Source of the DNA: Pseudoflavonifractor sp. An184
GTDB taxonomy: Bacteria > Bacillota > Clostridia > Oscillospirales > Oscillospiraceae
Assembly: GCF_002160305.1 (NCBI RefSeq)
Contig: NZ_NFKI01000001.1
Coordinates: forward strand, 1 to 64,000
DNA: 64,000 nucleotides
Reading direction: 5' to 3'
Part shown: positions 46,610 through 54,763 of the stretch, one piece after another
How the letters are laid out: every line of letters starts with the position of its first letter
Numbering within the stretch: position 1 is the first letter of the stretch
Notes under the pieces: model-generated
What the model saw: only the letters and a program-made list of their open reading frames with translations
The model's database searches: none
What the model was told of the DNA's origin: nothing
Translations under genes and position numbers: made by a program

Positions 46610-48364
46610 ATGTTCAGCAAAGCGTTTCAGCGCAAATACGCCCTGACCGACCAGGGCCTGAAAAACACCAAAAGCGGCGCGTTCTGGACCGTCGTCACCA
46701 ACCTGGTGGTCATGGGCGGCATGGGCATCCTTTACCTGCTGATGGGGGGCTTTATGGGCACCCTGACGGACGGCGCGCCCCTGCCGGGGGCGGCGCTGCC
46801 GGCAGTCCTGACCGTGGGGTTCGTCCTGCTGTCCTTTGTGACCCACCTGCAACAGTACCGGGCCACCTACGGCCTGGTGTACGGTGAGGTCAAGACCACC
46901 CGCCTGCGCCTGGCGGAGCGGCTGCGGAAGTTGCCCCTGGGCTACTTCGGTAAGCGGGACCTGGCGGACTTAACTGAAACCATCATGGGGGACGTAAACC
47001 GGATGGAGCACGTGTGGAGCCATGTGCTGGGATACCTGTACGGGGCCTACATCTCCACTGCCATCATCGCCCTGTGCCTGCTCTTCTACGACTGGCGGCT
47101 GATGATCGCCTGCCTTTGGGGTGTGCCGGTGGCCTTTGGGCTGCTGTTCGGCAGCCGGAAAATCGCCGCCCAAAACTCCGAAGTGACAAAAAAAGCCGCC
47201 CTTCGGGTCTCAGACGGCATCCAGGAGGCGTTGGAGAACGTCCGGGAGATACGGGCTGCCAACCAGGAGGAGCGGTATCTGGCCGGTCTTTATGAGAAGA
47301 TCGACCAGCACGAAAAAGTCACCATCCGGGGCGAACTCACCACCGGATTGTTTGTCAATGCCGCCAGCGTGATCATGCGCCTGGGCGTAGCGACTACCAT
47401 CCTGACGGGAGCCAGCCTGATTTTGTCCGGACAGATCGACTTCATGGTGCTGTTCCTGTTCCTGCTGGTCATCACCCGGGTGTACGCCCCCTTCGACCAG
47501 AGCCTGGCTCTTATCGCGGAAATGTTCATCTCCCAAGTATCTGCCGACCGCATCAACGAGATCTACGAAACCCCTATCGCCAAAGGGGCGGAGACCTTCC
47601 GGCCTCAGGGCCACGACATTATCTTTGACCATGTGGGATTCGCCTACGATAAGAAACAGGTGCTCCGTGACGTGAGTTTCACCGCAAAAGAGGGAGAAGT
47701 CACAGCTCTGGTGGGGCCATCCGGCTCCGGCAAAAGCACCTGTGCGCGTCTGGCCGCCCGCCTGTGGGATATTACGGCCGGCCGCATTACCGTGGGCGGC
47801 GTGGACATTTCCACGGTGGACCCGGAGGTACTTCTTACCGACTACTCCATGGTGTTCCAGGATGTGGTTCTCTTTGACGACACGGTGATGGAGAACATCC
47901 GCCTGGGCAAGCGTGGCGCTACGGACGAGGAGGTACGCGCCGCTGCCAAGGCCGCCAACTGCGATGAATTTGTGGAGCGGCTCCCCCAGGGTTATGACAC
48001 GCCCATTGGGGAGAATGGCGCCAAACTCTCCGGCGGGGAGCGGCAGCGGATCTCCATCGCCCGGGCACTTCTAAAAGACGCACCCATCGTCCTGCTGGAC
48101 GAGGCAACCGCTTCCCTGGACGTGGAAAACGAGACAAAGGTACAGGGGGCCCTTTCCCGTCTGCTTCAGGGCAAGACGGTGCTGGTCATCGCCCACAGGA
48201 TGCGTACCGTGGCGGGAGCCGACCACATCGTGGTGCTGGATGACGGCCATGTGGCCCAGCAGGGCGCCCCGGCGGAGCTGATGGAACAGGGCGGCCTCTA
48301 CCGCCGCATGGTGGAGCTCCAGAGCGAGAGCGCCCAGTGGCGGCTGAACGGCGCGGAGGCATAA
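46610..48364 (+). CDS. ABC transporter, fused membrane and ATPase domains (pair 4, subunit B)
   Basis: The protein has 584 residues from the ATG at 46610 behind GGGGGAAGGG; the frame to 46532 runs into subunit A. An exporter-fold membrane domain is followed by an ATPase with GPSGSGKST, LSGGERQRISIARALL, IVLLDEATASLDVEN and IAHRMR. It has the same length (584) as the pair 1 B subunit and shares phrases such as YDTPIGENG versus YDTPTGENG before the signature. It is the likely heterodimer partner of the 44800 product. Confidence 0.87.
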   Translation: MFSKAFQRKYALTDQGLKNTKSGAFWTVVTNLVVMGGMGILYLLMGGFMGTLTDGAPLPGAALPAVLTVGFVLLSFVTHLQQYRATYGLVYGEVKTTRLRLAERLRKLPLGYFGKRDLADLTETIMGDVNRMEHVWSHVLGYLYGAYISTAIIALCLLFYDWRLMIACLWGVPVAFGLLFGSRKIAAQNSEVTKKAALRVSDGIQEALENVREIRAANQEERYLAGLYEKIDQHEKVTIRGELTTGLFVNAASVIMRLGVATTILTGASLILSGQIDFMVLFLFLLVITRVYAPFDQSLALIAEMFISQVSADRINEIYETPIAKGAETFRPQGHDIIFDHVGFAYDKKQVLRDVSFTAKEGEVTALVGPSGSGKSTCARLAARLWDITAGRITVGGVDISTVDPEVLLTDYSMVFQDVVLFDDTVMENIRLGKRGATDEEVRAAAKAANCDEFVERLPQGYDTPIGENGAKLSGGERQRISIARALLKDAPIVLLDEATASLDVENETKVQGALSRLLQGKTVLVIAHRMRTVAGADHIVVLDDGHVAQQGAPAELMEQGGLYRRMVELQSESAQWRLNGAEA

Positions 48365-48386
48365 CGCTTTCTGAAACCGGGCAGAA

Positions 48387-48417
48387 AAGGGCACGGCTCA
48401 ATCGAGCCGTGCCCTTC
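48387..48417. terminator. Hairpin overlapping the end of the AraC gene, bidirectional
   Basis: AAGGGCACGGCTC-AATC-GAGCCGTGCCCTT is a perfect 13-bp stem whose loop begins at the AraC stop codon (48398-48400). It can end both the plus-strand ABC operon and the minus-strand AraC gene. A decayed copy is at 25821-25850. Confidence 0.8.
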
Positions 48418-49357
48418 TTCGATATTCCAGCGGCGGACAGCCGAATTGCTTGGTAAAGACCGCCGCAAATTTGCTCTGATTCTCGTAGCCCACCTGTTCC
48501 GCAATCTCCGCCACCCGCAGGTCCGTGTCCCGCAGCAGCTCCGCCGCCCGGCGCATCCGGGCCTCCCGGAGCCAGACGGAGAGATTTTCCCCGAATACGC
48601 CCCGGAAATAGTTCTTCAAGCTGGTCTCCCCGATCTGGAACCGATTTGCCAGTTCCCGTGCTGTGTGATTTTGGCTGAGATCGGATAGGAGAATGGAGCG
48701 TACCTCTTTGGCAATGGTCACCTGGGATAGCGTAAAGTACCGGATGCGGGGATGGGGTACATAGGGCTGCCGCCCTAATTCGAGCAGCAGCCGGGCGGAG
48801 TTAAGTTTCATCTGCCCTATATCCTCGGTATCCCGCAATGCCCACAACTCGGACAATGTCCCCTGTATGGCAGCAGGGGTCTGAGCAAGATAGAGGTTCT
48901 GAGCGGCTTGAAAGTGCCGGATCAGGGCTGTCAAGTCAATACCTGCCTCGAGGAATAGGCAGTAGGGCTCCTGCTCCAGCGCATCCATGTCCAGGAACAA
49001 CTCTACCCCCTCATAGACGCCGCTGGGGTAACGGTATGCTTCTTTGACCTGCTGGGTCCCCAAGGCCATGATCCCCTGGGAAAGAAAGGCGAACTGCCCG
49101 TTGTCCAGATCCACCTCGCACCGGCCATTGAGGCAGAAGTTCAGCAGCAGGATGTTGTCCGTCTCCGTCTGTGCCAGGGGCCAGACCTGGGTATAGATCC
49201 GGTTGAAGGATAGGATCGCACCAGGCCCCAGGGGAAAGAAACGCAGGCTCCCGTGTTCCGCCCCATCCAGCGTCATAGTTGCGCTGAGACCGTCCGTATG
49301 TACTTCTACGCCGCCGGGAAAGCGGGCAGGCTCAAAGAGTTGCATTAGATGGGACAT
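48398..49357 (-). CDS. AraC-family regulator (PchR-like layout) divergent from ECF operon 2
   Basis: The protein has 319 residues from the ATG at 49357 (MSHLMQLFEPARFPGG) behind AAGGGGGGAT; the frame to 49408 lacks such a site. The sensor half has ILLLNFCLNGRCEVDLDNGQFAFLSQGIMALG, as in PchR-type proteins. The C-terminal double HTH is ARELANRFQIGETSLKNYFRGVFGENLSVWLREARMRRAAELLRDTDLRVAEIAEQVGYENQSKFAAVFTKQFGCPPLEYRR. It faces the ECF operon at 49547, the same arrangement as at 3859/5009. An inverted repeat ACCGTCG (49420-49426) / CGACGGT (49456-49462) in the gap is a candidate binding site. Confidence 0.88.
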   Translation of the reverse strand: MSHLMQLFEPARFPGGVEVHTDGLSATMTLDGAEHGSLRFFPLGPGAILSFNRIYTQVWPLAQTETDNILLLNFCLNGRCEVDLDNGQFAFLSQGIMALGTQQVKEAYRYPSGVYEGVELFLDMDALEQEPYCLFLEAGIDLTALIRHFQAAQNLYLAQTPAAIQGTLSELWALRDTEDIGQMKLNSARLLLELGRQPYVPHPRIRYFTLSQVTIAKEVRSILLSDLSQNHTARELANRFQIGETSLKNYFRGVFGENLSVWLREARMRRAAELLRDTDLRVAEIAEQVGYENQSKFAAVFTKQFGCPPLEYRRRARLD

Positions 49358-49469
49358 CAGCAGATCCCCCCTTAATTCATCCTGTTTGGATTGTATCGGA
49401 TGGGGCAATGACCGTCAATACCGTCGGAGCAACTGAGTGCTGTTTGGAGCTAAAACGACGGTACGGAGT

Positions 49470-49523
49470 TTGTGGTATAGGGTGTGCTGTGCTATCCTGT
49501 CAAATGGTTAGCATCGCCTAACG
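49470..49523 (+). promoter_or_regulatory. Box 11: promoter and DtxR-type box of ECF operon 2
   Basis: TTGTGG (49470-49475), a 17-bp spacer and an extended -10 TGCTATCCT (TATCCT at 49493-49498) are followed after 7 bp by GGTTAG-CATCGC-CTAACG (49506-49523). Confidence 0.82.
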
Positions 49524-49546
49524 AGAAAATGATAGGAGGAATTTAA

Positions 49547-50149
49547 ATGACTCAACAAGGAATGGAAGGGAAGCGGAAATTGACGGCAAAGGACGCCATC
49601 ACGGCCGGCGCGCTGGGCGCGGTCTGTATCGCCATCCGCTTTATCTTTATGCTGGTGGGCGGTATCAGCCCCTATGTGTGGTTCGCCACCCACTTCATTG
49701 ACGCCATCCTGATTGGCCCGGTGTTCATGCTGCTGGTGGCTAAGATCCAAAAGAACGGCCCCTTCGTCATTACCAGCCTCGTCACGGGTGTTGTCCTGGT
49801 GGCTGCCACCTGGATGTTCCCCATCACCGGCCTTGTGGGCGGTATCCTGTGTGAGCTGTGCCTGAAGTCTGGGCAGTTTCGGAAGAAGGGCTGGCTGGTG
49901 CTGGGCTTCTTCTGTTTCAACCTGGGGTTCATCGGGGACTTCCTGCCCCTATGGTTCACCAAGGAGAGTTACTTGGAGTACGCCGCCCAGATGATGGACC
50001 CCGGCTATATGGCCACCATGGAGGGCCTGCTCACCTGGCCGGTGTTCGGCGTCATCGTCTTGAGTATCCTGGTGGGCTCCGTGCTGGGCGCCCTGCTGGG
50101 GATGAAGCTGATGCGTAAGCACTTTGTGAAGGCCGGGTTGGCACAATGA
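49547..50149 (+). CDS. ECF transporter substrate-binding S component (MptD/Trep_Strep family), system 2
   Basis: The protein has 200 residues. KRKLTAKDAITAGALGAVCIAIRFIFMLVGGI parallels the start of the 5009 protein (KKGLTVKDLVTTGIFSAIFFVFTLIGGL), and both end MLKKQFEKAGI/LMRKHFVKAGL. About six membrane segments are visible. A central difference (FATHFIDAILIGPVFMLLVAKIQKNGP versus FYMPMGAALLCGPIYLLMVAKVQKRW) suggests a different ligand. AGGAGG precedes the ATG. It is the first gene after box 11. Confidence 0.86.
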   Translation: MTQQGMEGKRKLTAKDAITAGALGAVCIAIRFIFMLVGGISPYVWFATHFIDAILIGPVFMLLVAKIQKNGPFVITSLVTGVVLVAATWMFPITGLVGGILCELCLKSGQFRKKGWLVLGFFCFNLGFIGDFLPLWFTKESYLEYAAQMMDPGYMATMEGLLTWPVFGVIVLSILVGSVLGALLGMKLMRKHFVKAGLAQ

Positions 50150-50838
50150 GGACGCGGACTGCCCGCGGTTCCTTTCTGGACCCACGGACCAAAATCCTGA
50201 TTTGGCTGCTGGCCAATGTGGTGGTGTTCACCTGGGCTCCGGCAGTGTTCCGCATCGCCGTGATGCTGGCCTACTTCGGGCTATTTCTGCTGGAGCGGAA
50301 GGGAAAGATGCTGGCGGGCCTGCTGCTTGTCTACCTGGTCATCGTGGCAGTGCAGTTCTGGCTGCTGCCGCTGCTGCCCGGCTCCCTTGCCACGGTCTTT
50401 GCCACAGTGACCTATTTCCTTCTGGTCTTTCCCTGCATTGCCGGCGGGGCTTACATCATTGCCACTACCAGCGTCAGCCAGTTTATGGCCGCTCTGGAGC
50501 GGTTGGGGGCGCCCCGGAGCTTTTCCATCACTCTGGCGGTGACCCTCCGGTTTCTGCCGGCGCTCCGCCAGGACTTCCGGCATATCCGGGACGCCATGGC
50601 CCTGCGCCAGATCCACGGCCTGGAGGAAAAATTGGAGTGTATTTATGTCCCCATGCTTATGGGGGCGGCCCAGACAGCGGAGGAACTCAGCGAGTCCGCC
50701 ACCGCCCGAGGCATTGAGCACCCGGGAAAAATGTCCTCCTGGCGGCCCATCGGATTCCACATTCAGGATGTGACCGTTGTCCTGCTGTTCCTGGCCCTGT
50801 GCTTGGGTGGGATCTGCTGCAAGGGGGTGCTCCCGTGA
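50146..50838 (+). CDS. ECF transporter transmembrane T component, system 2
   Basis: The protein has 230 residues. The conserved start FLDPRTKILIWLLANVVVF and the coupling region VTLRFLPALRQDFRHIRDAMALRQIHG are present, together with the TARGIE motif. It overlaps the S gene by 4 bp (ATGA) and the ATPase gene by 4 bp (GTGA). Compared with the 5617 protein it is 11 residues shorter but collinear. Confidence 0.87.
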   Translation: MRTRTARGSFLDPRTKILIWLLANVVVFTWAPAVFRIAVMLAYFGLFLLERKGKMLAGLLLVYLVIVAVQFWLLPLLPGSLATVFATVTYFLLVFPCIAGGAYIIATTSVSQFMAALERLGAPRSFSITLAVTLRFLPALRQDFRHIRDAMALRQIHGLEEKLECIYVPMLMGAAQTAEELSESATARGIEHPGKMSSWRPIGFHIQDVTVVLLFLALCLGGICCKGVLP

Positions 50839-52217
50839 TCACCTTCGACCATGTGACGTACACCTATGAGGGGCAGACGGTGCCCAGCCTTCGGGACTGT
50901 TCTTTTACGGTGGAACCGGGAGAACTGATCCTTTTCACCGGCGAGAGCGGGTGCGGCAAGACCACCATCATCAAGCTCATCAACGGGTTGCTCCAGCATG
51001 GCGGAAGCGGGACTTTGGAAGGCACCGTCACAGTGGGCGGCCGGGATGTGGCCGGGGCGCCCCTGTGGGAGCTGGCCCAGACCGTGGGCTCCGTGTTTCA
51101 GAACCCCAAGTCTCAGTTCTTCAATCTGGACACCACCGGTGAGGTGCTCTTTGGCCTGGAGAGCCGGGGCGCCTCTCAGGAGGAAATGTCCCTGGCCCTG
51201 GATTCCGCCGCTCAGGTCTGCGGCGTGGGTCCGCTCCTGGATCGAAATATCTTTGCTCTGTCCGGCGGGGAGAAGCAGCGCATCGCCTGTGCCAGCGCGT
51301 GGGCCATGGGGCCGGAGGTGTTTGTGTTGGATGAGCCCTCCTCCAATTTGGACGGAGAAGGCATCCATCAGCTGCGGGACATTCTAAGGCGGCTGAAAGC
51401 AGCGGGAAAAACCGTCCTGGTGGCGGAGCACCGCCTGTGGTACGCCGCCGACCTCGCAGACCGGGTGTTCTATCTGCGGGAAGGGCAGCTGGAGCGGATC
51501 TACACCGGGGGGGAGTTCCTGGCTTTGCCGGAAGAGAAACGGCGCTCCATGGGTCTGCGGAGTTTGACGGAGGTGCCGCTGCCGGAGCCGCACCCAACAG
51601 CGGAAACGGGCGGTCTGACGGTACGAGGCCTTCGGGTTTCCTACGGCGGCAGAGCAGTCTGGCAGGATGTGTCCTTTACCGCACCCCGGGGGCAGATCAC
51701 AGCCATTACCGGTCACAACGGGGCGGGCAAGACCACTTTGGCCCGGTGCTTGTGCGGTTTGATGAAGGAGCAGGCCGGGACGATCCTGTGGGACGGAAGC
51801 CCCTTGGGCCGAAAAGAAAGACGGCGAAAGGCTTTCCTCATCATGCAGGATGTGAACCTCCAGCTTTTTGGGGACAGCGTGCTGGCGGAAGCGAGGCTGG
51901 GCGGCACAGCCACAGAGCAGGAGGCCCTGGCCGCGCTGGAGCGGATGAATCTGGCCCAGTACGCCCAGGCACACCCCCTGGCCCTTTCCGGCGGGCAGAA
52001 GCAGCGGCTTGCCATCGTGGATGGCTGCCTCAGCGGGAAAGAACTGCTGATTTTCGACGAACCCACCAGCGGGCTGGACCACGCCCACATGCTGGAGGTG
52101 AGCCGCCTGCTCCGGGAGCTGGCGGAGCGGGGCCTGTGCGTGCTGGTCATCACCCACGACGGGGAGTTCCTGCGGGAGAGCGGCGCCCGAGCCGTTTCCT
52201 GGCTGTCGGAGGAATGA
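50835..52217 (+). CDS. ECF transporter ATPase, two fused ABC domains, system 2
   Basis: The protein has 460 residues from a GTG at 50835 that overlaps the T-component stop. Domain 1 has GESGCGKTT, LSGGEKQRIACASAW, VLDEPSSNLD and AEHRL. Domain 2 has GHNGAGKTT, LSGGQKQRLAIVDG, IFDEPTSGLD and ITHDG. It is the second example here of both ECF ATPases in one chain. Unlike system 1, no ABC pair follows directly; a tetR gene and pair 5 follow under their own control. Confidence 0.9.
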   Translation: MITFDHVTYTYEGQTVPSLRDCSFTVEPGELILFTGESGCGKTTIIKLINGLLQHGGSGTLEGTVTVGGRDVAGAPLWELAQTVGSVFQNPKSQFFNLDTTGEVLFGLESRGASQEEMSLALDSAAQVCGVGPLLDRNIFALSGGEKQRIACASAWAMGPEVFVLDEPSSNLDGEGIHQLRDILRRLKAAGKTVLVAEHRLWYAADLADRVFYLREGQLERIYTGGEFLALPEEKRRSMGLRSLTEVPLPEPHPTAETGGLTVRGLRVSYGGRAVWQDVSFTAPRGQITAITGHNGAGKTTLARCLCGLMKEQAGTILWDGSPLGRKERRRKAFLIMQDVNLQLFGDSVLAEARLGGTATEQEALAALERMNLAQYAQAHPLALSGGQKQRLAIVDGCLSGKELLIFDEPTSGLDHAHMLEVSRLLRELAERGLCVLVITHDGEFLRESGARAVSWLSEE

Positions 52218-52254
52218 CACCATGAGCAACGCCGTAAATTTTCCCGGAGAAGGC

Positions 52255-52314
52255 TTGACAAATAGTGTTCAGCAGATTAAAATAACATCGTTATTTAATA
52301 ACGACGTTATTTTA
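52255..52314 (+). promoter_or_regulatory. Promoter and TetR-type operator of the 52326 gene
   Basis: TTGACA (52255-52260), a 17-bp spacer and TAAAAT (52278-52283) overlap a long palindrome, about 52281-52313, built from AATAACATCGTTATT and AATAACGACGTTATT around a shared centre. This is the clearest TetR operator in the window. Confidence 0.78.
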
Positions 52315-52325
52315 AGGAGAAGCCG

Positions 52326-52952
52326 ATGCGCGTTCTGAATGAAAAGCTCTGTGCAGACATACTGGAGACCGGCAGAAAAGAGTTCCTCGCGTTAGGCTAC
52401 CGGGATGCTTCATTGCGGCATATAGCCGCTTCACTGGGAGTAACTACCGGGGCTATCTACCGCTATTATGCGGACAAAGAGGCGCTGTTTGACGCTTTGG
52501 TCGCCCAGCCGGCCCAAGAGCTGGCGGATCGCTACCGGGCGGTACAGCAGACCTTTGCTCAGCAGAGCGTGGAGGAGCAGGTACGAAACCTCCCCGAAGT
52601 GCCTGACGAAGAGGCCGGGTGGATGCTGGACTTCATCTACGACCACTTCGACGCCTTCAAACTGATCGCCTGCTGCGCCGGGGGCACTAAGTATGAGCAC
52701 TATCTGGATACTCTGGCGGAAATCGAGGATAACGCCGGCCGGGCCCTCATTGAAAAGATGGCAGAGGCCGGCTACTCGCTGCCTCAAATCGACGACGAAC
52801 TCATCCACATCATGTCCAGCGCCCTGTTCAACGGCATCTTTGAGACGGTGCGCCACGACATGCCCCGGGAGAAGGCACTTCGCTATATGGCAAGCCTCCG
52901 GGACTTCTATTCTGCCGGTTGGTTCAAACTGCTGGGGATCTCAGACACCTGA
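52326..52952 (+). CDS. TetR/AcrR-family regulator of ABC pair 5
   Basis: The protein has 208 residues. The HTH ASLRHIAASLGVTTGAIYRYYADKEALF (about 28-56) follows EFLALGYRD. The ligand domain contains LDFIYDHFDAFKLIACCAGGTKYEHYLDTLAEIE, closely matching LDYIYDHFDLFRLLLDGAHGTRFACFLDELVDIE of the 15912 protein. It is the fourth member of the tetR set that precedes ABC pairs. Box 12 and pair 5 follow 24 bp later. AAGGAGA precedes the ATG. Confidence 0.88.
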   Translation: MRVLNEKLCADILETGRKEFLALGYRDASLRHIAASLGVTTGAIYRYYADKEALFDALVAQPAQELADRYRAVQQTFAQQSVEEQVRNLPEVPDEEAGWMLDFIYDHFDAFKLIACCAGGTKYEHYLDTLAEIEDNAGRALIEKMAEAGYSLPQIDDELIHIMSSALFNGIFETVRHDMPREKALRYMASLRDFYSAGWFKLLGISDT

Positions 52953-52975
52953 GTTCCCCCAGTTTTTTGATTAAA

Positions 52976-52993
52976 AGTTAGCAAAAACTAACT
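52976..52993 (+). promoter_or_regulatory. Box 12: DtxR-type box upstream of ABC pair 5
   Basis: AGTTAG-CAAAAA-CTAACT has symmetric arms and ends 15 bp before the ABC start. No convincing -35/-10 is seen. Confidence 0.85.
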
Positions 52994-53008
52994 AAAGGAG
53001 ATGCTGAT

Positions 53009-54760
53009 ATGGAATCTAAGAAAGCGCCCTCCCCCTTTGCCGTACTATGGGGCTGGGCGGACGGTGAGCACGGCGGGTTTTACACGTCGGTGGCCTTGGC
53101 GCTGCTGGGGGTGGCCTGCGGGATGGTGCCCTATTTCTGTGTGGCGGCTATGATCGCACGGCTTCTCTCCGGCGGGGGCTTGGTGGAGTGCATGCCCTGG
53201 TGCGCGGGCGCGCTGGTGGGGTATCTGGGGAAAGCCCTGTTCTCCACTTGGTCCACGGCGCTGTCCCATACCGCAACTTATCATATTCTGCGGAAGGTCC
53301 GCAGGGAACTGCTGGCGAAACTAAGCCGGGTGCCCATGGGCACCATTTTGGATACCCCATCCGGCCAGTACAAGACCACCATCGTGGACCGGGTAGAGGG
53401 CATGGAGCCCACCCTGGCCCACCTGCTGCCGGAGATGACCTCCAACCTGTTGGTACCGCTTGCTATCGCGGTCTATATTTTTGTGCTGGATTGGCGGATG
53501 GGGCTTGCATCGCTGGTGACTACGGTAGTGGGTATGCTGGTATCCATGCAGAGTGCCAAGAACTACGGGCCCCGCTGGCAGGGGGCGGTGGAGGTGGGCC
53601 GTCGCATGGCAAACGCCATTGTGGAGTATGTGGGCGGCATCCAGGTGGTGAAGGCCTTCAGCCAGTCCGCCGGTTCCTATAAGCGATACTCCGATGCGGT
53701 AACGGAGAACGCCCAATACTATGTGGACTGGATGGCGGAAAACCAGAAGTTCATGGCCGTCATGCAGACGGTGATCCCCTCGGTGCTGCTGCCGGTGTTG
53801 CCGGTGGGACTGCTGCTGTGGTCCGGTGGCAGCCTGTCCGCCGCCACCTTCCTCACTATTGTAGTGCTGTCCCTGGGTCTCACAGGGCCGCTGATCTCCG
53901 CCATGACCTTTGTGGATGAACTGGCGGTGGTGGGCACCAATGTGGGGGAGATCTCCGCCATCCTGGATGCCCCGGAACTCCAGCGGCCGGAGCGGGAGGC
54001 TGCCCTCAGCGGTATGGCTATCCATCTGGACCACGTCTCTTTCACCTACAAGGCGGAGGACGGTGAGGTGCTCCATGACATCTCCCTGGACATCGCGCCG
54101 GGCACCGTCACCGCCCTGGTGGGTCCCTCCGGCTCCGGCAAGAGCACCATCGCCAAACTGATCGCCGGGTTCTGGGACGTGTCCGGCGGCAGTATCACCC
54201 TGGGCGGGGCCGATTTGAAAGACATTCCCCTGGAGCAGTTGAACCGGCAGATCGCCTACGTGTCCCAGGACAACTACCTCTTTGACCGCACGGTTCGGGA
54301 AAACATCCGCATGGGCCGTCTGGATGCCAGCGACGAGGAAATGGAGCGGGTAGCAAAAGCCGCTGGGTGCGACGAGTTCATCCGGGCGCTGGATCATGGG
54401 TACGACACGATCTGCGGCGGTGGCGGCGGGCACCTGTCCGGCGGGGAGAAGCAGCGGATCTCCATTGCCCGGGCCATTCTGAAGGACGCCCCCATCGTGA
54501 TCCTGGATGAAGCCACCGCAAGTATTGACCCCGAGAACGAGGCGGTAATCCAGCGGGCCATCTCCAACCTGACCCGGGGCAAGACCCTGATCGTCATCGC
54601 CCACCGGCTGGGAACAGTGGCCGACGCGGACAATATCGTGGTCATCGACCATGGTAGGATCGCCGGCCAGGGACGGCAGGAGGAACTGTTGCGGAAGTGC
54701 CCGCTGTACGCCCGGATGTGGAACACCTATCTGGGTACCCGGGACGGGAAGGAGGAATGA
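53009..54760 (+). CDS. ABC transporter, fused membrane and ATPase domains (pair 5, subunit A)
   Basis: The protein has 583 residues. MESKKAPSPFAVLWGWADGEHGGFY starts the membrane domain, followed by an ATPase with GPSGSGKST, LSGGEKQRISIARAIL, IVILDEATASIDPEN and IAHRLG. Segments such as RVPMGTILDTPSGQYKTTIVDRVEGMEPTLAHLLPEMTSNLLVPLAI match the pair 2 A subunit almost residue for residue, so pairs 2 and 5 are recent paralogues although they lie 40 kb apart in opposite orientation. The ATG follows AAAGGAGA. Confidence 0.88.
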   Translation: MESKKAPSPFAVLWGWADGEHGGFYTSVALALLGVACGMVPYFCVAAMIARLLSGGGLVECMPWCAGALVGYLGKALFSTWSTALSHTATYHILRKVRRELLAKLSRVPMGTILDTPSGQYKTTIVDRVEGMEPTLAHLLPEMTSNLLVPLAIAVYIFVLDWRMGLASLVTTVVGMLVSMQSAKNYGPRWQGAVEVGRRMANAIVEYVGGIQVVKAFSQSAGSYKRYSDAVTENAQYYVDWMAENQKFMAVMQTVIPSVLLPVLPVGLLLWSGGSLSAATFLTIVVLSLGLTGPLISAMTFVDELAVVGTNVGEISAILDAPELQRPEREAALSGMAIHLDHVSFTYKAEDGEVLHDISLDIAPGTVTALVGPSGSGKSTIAKLIAGFWDVSGGSITLGGADLKDIPLEQLNRQIAYVSQDNYLFDRTVRENIRMGRLDASDEEMERVAKAAGCDEFIRALDHGYDTICGGGGGHLSGGEKQRISIARAILKDAPIVILDEATASIDPENEAVIQRAISNLTRGKTLIVIAHRLGTVADADNIVVIDHGRIAGQGRQEELLRKCPLYARMWNTYLGTRDGKEE

Positions 54761-54763
54761 GCC

